Source of the DNA: Ramazzottius varieornatus
Taxonomy: Eukaryota; Tardigrada; Eutardigrada; Parachela; Ramazzottiidae
Length of the DNA stretch: 64,000 bases
Assembly (NCBI GenBank): GCA_001949185.1
Contig: BDGG01000002.1
Span: 3,465,427-3,529,426, forward strand
Reading direction: 5' to 3'
Positions 1 to 14,067 of the stretch are shown here, in pieces. Under the pieces are notes generated by a model. That model was not told the origin of the DNA and did no database searches. It saw only the letters and a list, made by a program, of their open reading frames with translations. A program made the translations under genes and the position numbers. Positions within the stretch are counted from its first letter, which is position 1. The number at the start of each line of letters is the position of its first letter.

Positions 1-924
1 TTACTTCGTTTTTGCTGCCGGTGATTCCATGCTACTCACGATACAACGACCAGTAGACACCCCAAGAACTTAGTGGTGCCATACAAGGTAGACAATGGCT
101 CAACGCTTTCAGGATTTTCTCCAGCTCCAGGGAGGGGTTCATGGCATCACTTCCTGCTCTTCATAGTAAGCTAAGAAACCTACCTATCAGGTGAAAGCAT
201 CAAAACGAAGATCGGCGTCTGATCGCCCTGACCGTTCCCTCGTGAGCACAACCACACTCGTCGACCTAGCGATGAGCTCATTTAATTTTACAGTGCCGGA
301 CTTTTCTTTCCAACGCCGGATATTCATTCCGGATTCGTTTCTCTTATCGACTATTTTTACTTTCGAAGTCGGTCTTTCGAAAGTTTTCTGCGACCGACGT
401 TCGACTCTGAAATACCCCAGGTTCACACCGGTCATGTACTGAACTGTGGTTCACTGGTTTCGGGTAGTGATAACTTCAATTGAACGGACTTCACGGACCA
501 GGAAGAAAGACACAGAGAGCTGTTCGGAAGGAATGAAGTAGGAAAAGAGCAGTTAGAAAAAAGTGTGAAGTTAAAAACATGTTGTCAACATGTCAACTGA
601 AAGCAGGCCGAGCCTTGTTCCAGTATCAGAAAGTTCACATGGACACCAAATTTATTCATATACGCTTCTCCAAAAGGCCGATAGAAAACAAGGCTTCCGA
701 AAGCAAAAAAAGGGGAAAGAGAACAGCGCATTTCTTTCTCCATAACACAGTTTTTCAAAACATGGTGCAGTAACTAGTCAGATAGGAAATGAAGGCCTTT
801 GGCGAGAGACTGGTTTCCAACAGGGCTCCTAAACAACATTCCAGCATTTAACAACTCATCAAAGCTTACAGTGGCACATGACAGATCTGACAGGAAGAAG
901 GGGGGAAAGCCAAAGAGCAGCTAC
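1..924. other. No gene seen; 3' flank of USP19
   Basis: Open frames here are short and overlap on opposite strands, with no recognisable domain or splice-joined continuation. The right part is probably the 3' untranslated region and flank of the minus-strand USP19 gene. Confidence 0.5.
651..656 (-). other. Candidate poly(A) signal of USP19
   Basis: A canonical AATAAA lies on the minus strand about 270 nt downstream of the USP19 stop codon. No transcript end is visible from sequence alone, so this is positional inference. Confidence 0.3.
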
Positions 925-3900
925 TCATTTTTGGTCACTAATAGTTTGAGAGCAAAGATATGAACCTTGCGTGGGGTCGTCAGAGTCGCCCTCCGAAGAC
1001 TCCTCCTCGCCGCTGGAGGCCGGCAGGTGGATGGGGTTGGGCGTGCCACGACGACGGTAGAAGAGCAGGTAGGCACTAGAGGAGATGCCGTCCAGCTTAG
1101 TCTCGGTCTGGACGTACTCGTCGTCGAAGGAGCGCCAGGGGATCTCGTCGTCCTGCGTGTTGGGGACTTGGTAGCAGCGTGTGTAGGCCACGTAGTGACC
1201 GAACCACGTCGAGCCACGGTGGTTGACTACACCGTATAAATCGTAAATGTACGGGCCACCATCACCTGGACCTGGAAAACAAAACCACGCATCAAATCCG
1301 GAAAATAAAAAGCAAAGGTGATAAGTACGTGGTCGAGACATGGACAGATGAGGTGAATCAGATCGTCATCTCGAATGGCGCACGTTTCCACTGCTACTGT
1401 ATGGGCTGAAAGTCTGCGCCACTTGGAACGACCATCTGGTTCAAATCACTTTCACGCGCCCCAATTTCTGAAATTCCGAATGCTAGAAATTTGTGGGAAT
1501 CCTGATATAAATTTCCGAAGTAAGATCTGTGGATTTGGCTTTGTAAAGAAACTATTCCGTACTTAACCTGGTTTATACTTTATAGAACACATCGAACTGC
1601 AACTTTTCCCCTTTTTCTACGGTATTTTATGTTCTTACCAACAATGGACTTGGACATGTCCAGTTCTTCCGGGATTTCCACTGACGATTCAATCTTGTCT
1701 CGTCGCCACATTTCTCCACTGGGCTTGCTGAAACGCTTCAGTTGAAAGACGAGGACTGTAGGTAGACTCCAAATCTCAAACTTCTTCACCGCTTCCTGCG
1801 GCTTCTTGCACGCTGGACACATCCTGTCAACCACCATTCAACCTCTTAGACCCATTCCAGAAGACCAAATGACAAAAAGCTTACCAAGCATTACTCTGAT
1901 CCAGTACTTCCGGTTCCGTCAGCATCTCCACACAGTCATTCAGCGTGAAATCGTCTTTTGAGTTGCCATACCGTCGTTCTCGTTCATTCTTCAGGCTTCG
2001 ACACGACTCATCTTCGTCTGCATCTAACACTTTGTCCTCAACCCGCAGAGGCAGAGTAGGGATGTTGTCCCACACCAGATGGAAGAGGCGCTTCCTCATC
2101 AAGTTCTCCATCGCTTTCTCTGTGAATAAAGAATGGCTCAGTTCAACGGTAACCAAACTCAGAAAGTCCTCCTCACCGTCATTATCCATCTCATCCTTCC
2201 AAGAAGGCATCTTTTCCGCCTTGGGACGTTCCGTGGGCGGTTCGGGAAGGAGAGCGAAGGGGAAGCCGGTGGTGTTACCTTTGTCCATCATCATCTTCCT
2301 GGCCGTCTCGTTTGCGTTCCACTCCGTCAGTTCCGCCTCGTGATTGACGGACAGAGAAGATCCGACGCCTGAATCACAGTCGGAGAAGGTATCGCTAGGT
2401 GTACCGGTACGTTGCGGTGACGGCGAAGTGGGTTCCGACCGTTCAGTCACAGTAGAGTCCACAGCCGGAGGCGACTGCGGCTCGGCACTGCTGGAAAAAC
2501 TACTTGGCTCGCTAGGCGCGGGCGAGTCACCCGAACCAGTGGTGGACGACGGTCTCGACTGAGCTTTGGTGCCCCGCAAGACAGTCACCGACTTCCTACA
2601 ACAACACGATCACAATGTGGGATAAATATGGAGTTTTCCTACACCTGCCTACTCGAGTACCTCCATAACGGTAAGGCTTGGTGTATGCAGGTACTTGAAA
2701 CATGAACACTTCGGTGAGTGAGAAATGAGAACCTTTCTCAAACCTGCATACCGGAGTACCAACATAAGCATGAGACTCGGTATATGCAGCGGAATTTCTG
2801 GTCAAAGAAATTAAAACTGAAAACTAATTTGGAGGTTCCGAATCTATCTTAGTACCAGACCCAACATTTACTTACAACGCGCTTTTGGCCACTTTGATGA
2901 AGAAGTTAGTCTTGTTGAGCTGCTTTTCCCGGAGAGAGACGATGAAAGGCAGGCCCACTGCCGGACCATGAGCGTAGTTGCAGTCGCCCCTGTGCTGAGG
3001 CCAGTGTTTGATCTGGCACTCCCTGCAAACAAGATCCGTCACTTTCCGACCACAAACACGGATTTTGCAACAGCCTTTCCCGCTTCTTACTTGCCACAGT
3101 AGGAAACAGTATAACACTTGGTGCAACGTTTCTTATGGTGACTCTCCAGTCCCTTGCTGCATCCCCCACAGCGCGGTCGGTGGATGGACGGGTCTCGAGG
3201 AAGGCGAGTAAACTGCGTCACCACGAAGTTCTGTACCGGATCGCTAGCGTTCTCCCTCGTCAACACTTCAAAACTAGAACAAATCAAAACCCAAATATGA
3301 CGAACTTCCCAAACTGGAACGTGGGAAAATGAAATGCACCAGATCGCAATCTCAAGTGGCGCATATTTTCATTGGTATTGGGTGGGAGTGTGCGCCATTT
3401 GGACAAACGAACTGGTTCAAATGTCCTAGTTTTCCTTTTAAGTCCAAGAGCTAGTGCATTTTGGTTTACGAATTATATTTACATCAGGAAGCGCATATTT
3501 TCGTCCAGTTTGCTGCATGGGAAGTCGTTCTCTTTGGACATGACAATGCGATCGTGTACCGCACTGTCGGAAGGACGTTTAAGAATGAGAATCTCCGTGT
3601 TTTCCAACGGGACATCGCCCAAGTGCGGCTGTAGGACCTTCCTGTCCTGACAGAACTTGTGGTCCTTGTTAAAAGTTACACGGAACTAAAAATACACCAA
3701 ATTCACTTTCTCAACTTGCACAAAATACTATCGACTAAGATAAGGTACCTTTTTCACTGGCTTCTGAAGATCGATGGAATAAAACCTGCATTCAATGACG
3801 ATACCATGCCGCGGGACAGGAACTGACACGCACTGGTACGCGTCAAACTTGATGTTTTTCTGCGAAGAAATAGTGAAGAGGAGCCTCAGAAAACAAAGGT

Positions 3901-6900
3901 CTTCGAATTTCAGTAGACTACTACTTCTTGCAAGGTTCAATACCTTGTGACACTTCATGCATTCTACCGTCGACTTGAACATGCCGGTGAATAAGTCATG
4001 GATGGCTGAGTCCTCGCGACTGAGGTAGTAATTCCATGTCTCGTTAGCGATCTCTTCGTCATCCTTGCCGTCCGACTCGATATCCTCTTTGTAAGGCTTC
4101 TTCGTCACACGGTTCAGGTCCTAAAGCAAGAAAATAAAATTCAGTTCCGACAACTGGGGCGGCGTTACAATGAATTGACAGTTGACATTGTCGGTCTCCC
4201 CAAGTAGCGCACACTTCTGGCCCTCAACAACGAGAACGTGCGCCACTTGAGCTAAAGATCATGTCCAATTTTTTTGCCGATGTGCTAAGATTTTCCTTGA
4301 GGGTAAAGGTAAAGTACCTCGTGAAGGGCTTCAATGATGCAAGCCATAGCTTCCTGAGCGTCTTGCTGGCCCTTCGTGGCGAACTGCTCGTTGCTTTTAG
4401 CCATAACTTCCCGAAGAGGGTAAGGTGAGTAGTTGGAGTACTGGCCCGACCACAGCGCCTTCAGTGTTCCCTGCATCACTCTGGCAAAGTTTCCTTTGGA
4501 GCCTAGAGGATTCTGCTTATTGACCTCTTTCACAAATCGCCCCTCTGCAAAGATAAGACATTCGTTCACAACCATACACATAATTCAGCGAACAAAACAA
4601 CTCAAAAGAAAATCTTTCAGAATCCAATAACAGTACGAAAGTATTCAAATTCGCAAATGAATTCGGACGTCCGCAAACAATTTCACCAGTTTACTATATT
4701 AAGTGGCGCACCTTTTCCTTGTTACAGGTCGGGAGCGTGCGCCACTTGGCAAAACGACGTTAGCGGAATCTCTTGCTAACGTCCCAGTTTAGAAAGGGAA
4801 TGCCACCACACTTTTTGCCAGTTTCAATGTTTAGCCAAAATTTGCACCACATGGTCAGAAAGTTTAAAGTGACTTCGCTGAATTGTGTCCGATGTAATCC
4901 GACTGGGTTATTAAGTTCAATCTCACGTACTGATGAAGTAGTCGCGCAATTCTCTAGTGTTCGCCAGACATTGGACAACCGCGTTGAGGTAGCATGAGTT
5001 GCCCAAGTTGTTCAAGCCCGTCAAACCGTAATGCTTCTTCACAACCACCTGTGGGCTGTACGGGGTGGTATCACTTAAATCACCAATGGACTCGTAGCGG
5101 TACATTCGATTGGAACCACTGTTCCAGCCATTCTGCCTGCCGTACACCGACCGAGACTGCTTCTCATGCCAGCCCTGACTCTCGCCGTTCTGCCTGAACA
5201 TCGTGTTGATGTTCTCACCATCCTCCTCGTCATCACCCGACAGGTAGCCGGAAGTGCTGCTGACGGCGTGATCTTGTGTTCTGTATGTGGCGCGAGGTGG
5301 AACACGATACTGAACCGACGACTTTGGCTCCTCCAGGTGGGTGTTTCTTTTGACGGCTGCGGTAAGAATCAAAAATTACACATCAGCCGATGCTCCGGGA
5401 AAGCAACAGGGAACGGGATGTTAAGAAGATGATTTCACCCAGATTTCCATCTCAAGCGGCGCACGTTTTCATTGTTATTAGCTGAAAACGTGCGTCGTTA
5501 TTGAGAAAACGATTCGGCTGATTCGATTTGTCGACATCTCAAAAAATATCGGAATCGTTTCATGAATTAGAATATGCTTTCGTGTGTTGAGTAAGTCTAG
5601 CAATTTACTTTATGCTTCTCTCAGGATAAGAAACAAAAAGTAAAGTCCCTTACGTTCGGTGGGTGATTTGAGGAACAAATCGTGCCAGTAAGCCCGAGTT
5701 TTCTTGACCAATAAAATCTGCAGATATTGGTCGGCCATGCTCTTGCAAGCCTCTTCTCCCTCGCCGTGAGCTATAGACTCGATTGGCGCACTACAAACAG
5801 AACGGTTACTCATCAAAATGTCAAGCCGGCTAACATTCCAGCTACATTTAAAATCCATTGAATAATTGAATCGTTGTGGGCCGAACGAAGCCGGTTGACT
5901 TACAATAACGGCTCGGACTCGTATCGAAATATGTCTTCCGATGTCCGCTGAACCCAACCACTAGGGCCTATGCTAGCGTTTTGCAGCAAGAACTTGTGAT
6001 CACTGCAAAAACGAGAAGTAAAATCAAAACAATCCAATGAGCTCAGCAGACGATAAAGTATAGCGTACCTTGTCTTGAATCTCAGGAGAAACCTCTGCTG
6101 GGTACACTGTAGATCGACCAAGGTTGCTTCTCGGAAGCGGAAGTTAACGTAGACATTCTGCAGCTTATCCTGAAAGAATGACCACAGTTGGAGGTTCGAA
6201 CGGTTCTTTTACAGCGTACTCTCGAGCTTACCCTCGGATCCTCGTTCCAGTCGTACACGAGGGAGCCGGCTCTCACAGGTATATCACCTGCAGTTTGAGG
6301 GAACACCCCATAGTCTGATACCGCTTCGATAACCGCTCCCAGTCCACCAGAGACGAACAAGTGCGGCCACTGTCCTTGACAGTGAGCAGCTTTGGTCAGC
6401 AAGATCGAGAAGGTCGATTCATCGGTCGACGCAACCGGTGACGGCTCTACTGGCTGAACTTCTCCCCTACGAAAAACTCACATGAAACTTCGAGCCTTGC
6501 TTCTGCACTTCAGGTTCAGTCACTCATACTAAACTCACCAGAGTTCATTTGGCTCAAAACGAAAGACGGTGTTCTCGTCGACTTTGACATTCTTCTCCAT
6601 CGCGAACTGCTCGTAGTATCCGGGAGCTCTACGGAGTACAAACGTCATGATGCGCTCAACATCTAACTTAGGCTTATCCAGCAGTGGGCTTACTTGGACT
6701 TGAAACGTAGACACGGTATCCGAGAAGTACAAGAAAATTCCATCCACGTCACATTCGGAAGGGTGTAGTTGAGCGCCACTTTCTGTAAAATAGGAACTCA
6801 ACGTTAGTTTCTACCGAGTTATCCAACAACGTGGCCAAGGTTTCCGCCTTACCGTTTCATAGTTCGCCGACTTGAGAGTTATTGCTCCCATGTGCAGAAT

Positions 6901-7906
6901 GACGTCCTGACTGTCAGCGCCATCGGGCTGCAGGGATTGCTCCTTGGGCAACGGCTCGCTTTCAGCCATGACCAGCGGGACCGGAGAGTTAACCGACAGG
7001 TTGGTCAGGTTGGCTAAGGTATCGTTCGAGACGACAGTCTTTGGTAGTAATGGAGCAGTCTCAGCATCATAGTTTTCAACCATGACGAAGCCATTTTCAG
7101 AGTCGGAGCTCGATGAAGGCTGTCCACGGATTGTCTTCTCAGCATCGCTCGAGCTCCCTGGACTAACGGCCTCGAAGGAAGACTCTCGATCTTCACGGTT
7201 AATCAAACTGGAAGAGAAGAAAGAAGAAACAGGTTGTGGGAAGATGGCGACACTTCATGAAACTCCTGTTCGATAATTCGATCTACTTTCAACAGGCTCA
7301 ACCAAAAGAGGAGGAGCATACTACTGAACAGCAGTGTGCATGTCCTCACTGCATGTATGCACGTTGAAACCTGGAGCTTTCGTCGTGTACGTAGGTGCAT
7401 GAGAAACGCACGTTGACCAATCGAAGACTCTGAGTAAATTCGAGAGTTTGGAAGTAAAGCTTGACAAAGCCACAAAGAACGAAGATTTACCTGAAATCCG
7501 CCTCACATTCAACAGAAGACGAGCGATCGTCCCTATCTTGATCCCGTACAGGAGACAGTTCATCGAAGAGGCCTTCTGAGGAAGTTTCATGGGGAGTACG
7601 ATGTGGAGAAGACGGTGGAGTATGGAAAGGACTTTGGTCGAACGGCTCCAACTTGGTTGCCTCGGAAAATGCGAGCATCGTTTGTGCGTCGTCCTCGATG
7701 TCCATATCCTCCACGAAACCACCATCTCCTTTCCCACCATTCTCCAGGAGTAAAGGCATCGGTAGCTTGGTGGTGTTTTCTTGGTCCATCGGAAGAGGTG
7801 ACGTCGTGCGCGACTTCTTGCCTGCCGGGACACCGTCAGAGGTGGTCGGAGGTGAATGTTGTGGTGGCTGACCTACTGTCAGTCTTCTATTCACTGTATC
7901 GGGCAT
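925..7906 (-). CDS. USP19: USP19-type ubiquitin-specific protease with internal MYND zinc finger
   Basis: Cysteine-type deubiquitinase of the USP family. Joined exons (minus): 7906-7491, 7207-6853, 6810-6539, 6466-6232, 6169-6069, 6002-5904, 5790-5654, 5356-4931, 4544-4318, 4120-3944, 3859-3749, 3685-3483, 3273-3091, 3022-2876, 2595-1885, 1823-1639, 1271-925. They sum to 4332 nt, giving 1443 aa. A CS/p23-like segment follows VYDWNEDP (about residues 420-490). The Cys box GLNNLGNSCYLNAVVQC puts the catalytic Cys near 660. QQDAQEA follows. A MYND finger (CGGC..CTKC..YC..C..H..C, about 952-996) splits the catalytic domain, as in USP19. The His box STWFGHYVAYTR puts the His near 1354, followed by AYLLFYRRR. 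An acidic Ser-rich insert of about 180 aa follows MYND. The transmembrane tail of the ER form of vertebrate USP19 is absent, so the product looks cytosolic. Intron 2 is modelled as only 42 nt because the longer alternative breaks the frame. The N-terminal start is the least certain part. Confidence 0.93.
1355..1446. repeat. Hairpin element copy 1 (USP19 intron 16)
   Basis: Imperfect palindrome. The left arm has GATCGTC..TGGCGCACGTTTCC and the right arm GTCTGCGCCACTTGGAACGA followed by CTGGTTC. It lies wholly inside the intron between exons 16 and 17. Confidence 0.8.
2643..2790. repeat. Diverged two-copy tandem repeat in USP19 intron 14
   Basis: Two units of about 49 bp at 2643-2692 and 2742-2790, spaced about 100 bp apart, share ACCTGC-TAC--GAGTACC at the left end and GGT-TATGCAG at the right end. 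They are clearly diverged. Function unknown. Confidence 0.5.
3319..3422. repeat. Hairpin element copy 2 (USP19 intron 12)
   Basis: Same palindromic family: CCAGATCG..CTCAAGTGGCGCA then GTGTGCGCCATTTGG and ACTGGTTCAAAT. The left flank ACGTGGG matches the outer arm of the longest copy at 48.1 kb. Confidence 0.8.
4169..4266. repeat. Hairpin element copy 3 (USP19 intron 9)
   Basis: Degenerate copy with CCCCAAGTAGCGCACAC facing GAACGTGCGCCACTTGAG, inside the intron between exons 9 and 10. Confidence 0.7.
4683..4759. repeat. Hairpin element copy 4 (USP19 intron 8)
   Basis: AAGTGGCGCACCTTTTCC faces GAGCGTGCGCCACTTGG with AAAACGAC beyond. The left outer arm is eroded. Confidence 0.7.
5431..5525. 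repeat. Hairpin element copy 5 (USP19 intron 7)
   Basis: CATCTCAAGCGGCGCACG, then the loop TTTTCATTGTTATTAGCTGA, then AAACGTGCGTCG. The loop matches that of the 48.1-kb copy. Confidence 0.75.
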
Positions 7907-9960
7907 TGCAGAGTATGGAAAAACTGGAAATACAAAGACGCTGATCGAAGACTCATTTTTAAAGGCACACAGATCGATATAGTACCAACTACACTGGATC
8001 TCTACTTACGTCTCCATCAGCTGGTACAACAGCTGAGGCGAATCTAACCAGGCCAACTACTTGTCATACAAAGGAACACTCGAAAACTGTATCAGACACA
8101 CCGTACTGCCCCCTAACGCTTCTGACAGGACCTGAGGTATGAGGAAAAATCAGAAATTCTGCAGGATCTTCCTGGCAAAACCAGAGAGTAAAAAAAGAAA
8201 ATTAATCGGGAGTTTTCTGGCATGCTGAATCATCAATAACCTTATCTCGATTTCATGACGTCATGCGCCTTTCGCTGGGTCAGCGACTCAGATGCCCGGC
8301 ACTGGCATCTGGGTTGATTTGGTTCAGCCGCTTTCCTTGATTTAGTCAGTACGACGTGCTGGACCTAACTTTGTCAACTGGCTGAAACCTTGTATACTAC
8401 GTCCTGTATACGTATAGTCACTTTTAATAATTCAAAACGCCGCCGTGCCCGCCGCGAGTGCATGTATATGGTCCGTATCAAACGAGTGTTGTACGACGGC
8501 GTATGTTTCTGTGCCAGCCGGTGTTGTTCCGATAAGACTTTTTCGAATTCTTTTGCAATTACGATTAATTGAAATTCCTCGCGCAGCAGCAATTTGAATT
8601 GCGGCTGCCTCATCCTGGCTGGATTATCAATTACGACTAATTCAAATATGACTTTCGACTACAATTGAAATTATTTGAATTATTGCGATAGTGTTTTCTA
8701 ATTTCAGTTTCCATAAAACTTCCATATAATTTCTGTTCAGTACCCCGCGCGGGATGGGTTATCGTCTAGAAAGACTCTGGTCTTTCGTGTAGACTACTTC
8801 GTTCCCGGTATCCAGTACGGATGGCTGCCGTCAGAACGGACTGTTATGTACTACGAAGGAGCCGCGGTACATCGCGTAAGCGTACACTTGATCCCCAGTT
8901 CAGAGACAGAACCCTAGACAGGCCCACCGGGTGTTGGTTGCGCGTGAGAGGACGCACTGCACCTCCTTTAGGATGCACTACGTACGCATTGTAATCCTTA
9001 GCGGCGGTGTAACACGCACCAGCGCACCGCTGCTCAGTCAATCAAGCACTTGCGCTGCTTTATTAAGTGAGAAAATGATATACCTACGTGCATATCGCGT
9101 GCCTCTCATCGACGGTCACTATTTTGAATCACCAACATGGATTTCAATTGTACATCAAAACATCGTCGCGTCTTTGGGATTCAAATTCAATTCCGATTAA
9201 TATCGAGATGCACAATATAAAATTTTTAGTTTGAATTGTATCCGAATCTGAAAACCGTCCAATTTGGCCATTTTCAATTACCTATTACAATAATCGGAAC
9301 AACACTGGTGCCAGCAAGTACGGCGCACAGACAACGTTGCCTAAAATTTAGGCAAATTGCACTGAGGGAAAATCCCGGGAGAGTTCGCCAGAGTGCTGTA
9401 TGAGTCAGCAGTTTGCGGCAGTATGGGAAGCTCTTTCGGGCACCAGTCCAAAGACTGCGAGCATGTGTCAGTCAGAGCGATCAAACGATCGCATACGAGC
9501 CTTGCCCGTCACCCAACACAGGCGTCAGGCGTACTGATACGTCAGCGTTCTGAACAGCCAGTCAAAAAGTTAGCCTAATAAAACCTGCTATACATATACG
9601 TTATAAGTATAAAGTGCCTACGACTAGCCCGCGACGTAGTGTACAAAGTTTTAGACAGTGGACAAAGTTAGGTCCAGCTCCTCGTACTCGGTAGAGTACA
9701 TTGATGAATGATGAGCTGCTAAACCGAGCACTACTGAGCTGATTGACAATCAATACTGGGCCGCTCGGTTTAGCAACTAGCAGCTCGACAGCGGTAGAGT
9801 ACCGTACGATGCAGCACTATCGCCACTATGTCTTTGAATAAAAATAATTATTGTGAATTTGTGGCTTCGAGTCCTCGACTCTCCCAGCCTCCCTCGATCG
9901 TTTTACACAGTTTACTTGGAAGAGTCCTTGTGCCTGCACCGAGGGAAGTTTAGACAAAGG
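7907..9960. other. Intergenic region between divergent USP19 and SLC25 genes
   Basis: About 2 kb separates two genes transcribed away from each other, so both promoters probably lie here. I see no convincing coding exon. The sequence is AT-rich around 8.4-9.3 kb, with repeated AATT and GAATT words, and contains one short inverted repeat at 9711-9785. Confidence 0.5.
9711..9785. repeat. Short inverted repeat upstream of the SLC25 gene
   Basis: GAGCTGCTAAACCGAGC faces GCTCGGTTTAGCAAC.. AGCAGCTC, with the small palindrome GATTGACAATC near its centre. It lies about 175 bp before the SLC25 start codon. It could be a transposon remnant or a structured promoter element; nothing in the sequence decides between them. 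Confidence 0.55.
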
Positions 9961-11474
<1,514 letters not shown>

Positions 11475-12364
11475 TTACTGTACATCAATCTCTTCAGCCT
11501 GCTGTGGAAAGGGACGTCGGCTACGATTTCACCCCGATTGCCATCTCGATCGGCGCACGTTTCCATTATGTCAGTCGAGAACGTACACCACTTGGGAAAC
11601 CGATTCGGGTGGTGTCATTTACCGACATCTCAAATATTCCCGATATTTTTACTGTCCTTATAGTCATTTATTTCCAAATTCCCATAAAGACATCTTGAGG
11701 CGGTTTCATACAAGCTGATATTTTCGGATTTCTAAAAGTCGACCAAGAGGGTATCTTGAGGATTTACAGTGACATTGCTCGGAGCTTCAGGTGGTTCCGG
11801 AGGATCAGCGGAAATGAATTCACCCCACATAAGATCCAACCGACCACAGAGCCATCATGTGAGACATACGTCATTGCATTGCCTTCAAAATTTTGGCTGG
11901 CGTGTGTCGCTTATGTGGGGTGAGTATGCGGAATTAACGCGAACGTCGCGCGGTACTGTCATCAACGATCAGCGGAGAGAAAGATCGACCGACACGAAAA
12001 TTGCCGTAAGGTTTCGCGAAGCAGAAGTAGTGCAGTACGTTTCGATCGCTGAACACTGAAACAGAGAACACCTCCATTCACTGTGTATACGCCTGATCGA
12101 TATGGAAAATTGATCGACCATCGACGTCTATCGAATTCAGTTACGGCTACAGGTATGGCTACATACAAGGTGGTCCTGTCGGATTATTTCCACCCGGAGG
12201 AGGATGTACTGCACGAAACCAGCTCGTCTCGTTTCCATGCTGTCCTTCCATGCATTTCTTTCTTTTTACGTAGCTATGTTCTTCACTTTTTCGTATAGAA
12301 TGTGATTCGAAACTACTTGTGTTGCTGAAATTTAATCGACTTCGCTCCAGATGAATTTCGATGA
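11475..12364. other. Intergenic region; no gene seen apart from a hairpin element
   Basis: 890 bp with one hairpin element (11522-11613). A 71-codon frame at 12083-12298 was considered and rejected. The 5' leader of the next gene may start here. Confidence 0.45.
11522..11613. repeat. Hairpin element copy 6 (downstream of SLC25 gene)
   Basis: CCGATTGCCATCTCGATCGG.. GCGCACGTTTCCATTATGTC then GAACGTACACCACTTGGG and AAACCGATTCGG. Intergenic. Confidence 0.7.
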
Positions 12365-14067
12365 ATGGCTAGTGCTGAAGCGCATCATGAGAATCATCAG
12401 TCCACGGCATCTTGGTCGATGTCCTCTTTGCCCGCAGTGAATACGCCAAGAGATTCGGTAAACCCGTACTTTCGAGTTCCGTATCCGCCACTAGGCCCAG
12501 CACCAGCGTTTCGAACCAGGTTGGACCGTAGTATTAGCAGTTCATCACGAAGTATCTCCCCAAAGGAGGAAGATGGGACGTCCAACGGGATGATGCAAGC
12601 TCCGGGGTTGGGTAATATGAGAGACCATCCTTTTCCTCCGCGGTTACCTTCGCTGTTCACTCCCTGCTTCCTGCCCGGCTTCTTCTCCTTGGACATGTAA
12701 GTTTCACCCTTTTTCCCCGAGTATCTCGAAATAGTTATATTGCAAGCTTGACTGGTTGTCGGTACTACTAGTAATTTTTTTGGACGGTTCGAGTTGTGTT
12801 TACCAATGCTGGCGGCAGTTCAGGGAGGACAAATATGAAATATTAAATGAGTGCTGTAAAATGGCGAAAGTTTCGATTGAAGCATCGTACAGCATAGCCA
12901 TGTGACGGTGTAGCCGGAAGCAGAATACAGTGTTCGTGGTCCTGAAACTGTGAGCTCTTCCGTCTTTTCACGTCAACAGTTGATGACCACAGCACATAAA
13001 GCACCGCATGTGTCGACCATCCCTTCTATTCAACTTACAGTAGCTTTCACGAAGGTGTTCGAGCAAACTTTAGGCTGAAGTTGGTGGCATAGCCGAAGAA
13101 CCGCTGGTTACTCTGAATTTGACAGAGTCTTTTCACCCCCATGTTCGAGTAAGCGCATAGGCCGCTTGAGGGAATTATTCGAAAATAATCTGTGATTAGA
13201 AGTCTTAGTACTGTGGTTTCATTTGGGATGGCTTACTGTATCACGGGACTCATCCCAGATCCCTGACATTGCCAGGCCGCGGTCCCAGCTGATTACACTG
13301 TCAGAAATTTTCATTGCAGGGCTGGTGGTTATTCAGTGGCTTATCCCCACATGTTTACACCTCCTGTCCTCGACCTCGTTCCTCCTCCTCCACGGATGCC
13401 CCACGTAACAACGATATCAGACAACACCAATATCTGCGACGGCCCCAGTACCTCTCGGCTGCCGCATCCGTTTCCGCAAATTAGGGTGCGTTAGTTTTTC
13501 TAGAGCTCAAAATAAGTATGCTGAAATCCGTAACTTCTGCAGGGTCCACCTCGGAACTTTCCACCTCGAGGTTCCCGCACGGACGAGTACGAGCGTTCGA
13601 GGTCTGATCCAGGCGGTAAATCTGACCTAAGCCGGACAACCTTTCCGGCGGTCTCGGTGATCAAACGAGCTCCTCCATTAGAACCTGTACCGGAACAGGT
13701 ACCCCGTCCGAAGAGCGCACTTCCGCGATCTTCGCCGGGACCTTTAAGACATGTGAGAGCCAGGTCGCACCGTACTCCCGCCCCAGACTCCGAGATGGCG
13801 TCCAAGTCGTCCCATGCCGTCTATGCTAAACTCAACCGTGAACGCCGAAAGAAGTACATTGCGGAGCTGGAGCAGTATCGTGCTGTGCACAAGCAGGTAC
13901 AAATGGAGAAACGGAAGGTACTGAAAAACCTGCGTGAAGAAGCGGCTGCCCTGCAGAAAGAGATTACCGGCTACAGAAACGAGCTGCTGCACAACAAGGA
14001 ACTCATGGCCTTACTACGGTCCGCATCAGCTTCAACCCCGGCTTCGACGTCAACAGAGATACTCTAA
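12365..14067 (+). CDS. Proline-rich protein with C-terminal basic/coiled-coil region (bZIP-like)
   Basis: Exons 12365-12696, 13320-13485 and 13543-14067 give 340 aa. Residues 1-250 are low-complexity, rich in Pro, Ser and Arg (for example VLDLVPPPPRMPH). Residues about 258-323 start with AVYAKLNRERRKKYIAELEQ and continue as a charged helix ending NKELMALLRS. The layout of basic stretch, then KKYIAELE, then helix resembles atypical bZIP proteins such as CREBZF, but the invariant basic-region Asn is not where expected (His in my alignment) and the leucine heptads are weak. A nuclear DNA-binding role is therefore inference; an ordinary coiled coil is the alternative. The in-frame ATG at 12365 is chosen; an untranslated first exon upstream is possible because a CAG precedes the leader at about 12350. 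Confidence 0.6.

Noticed and set aside
12083-12298. Frame containing MATYKVVLSDYFHPEEDVLHE, faintly like the N-terminus of 2-hydroxyacid dehydrogenases
   Set aside because: Only about 20 residues fit, the rest is low-quality hydrophobic sequence, and no downstream exon continues the Rossmann fold.
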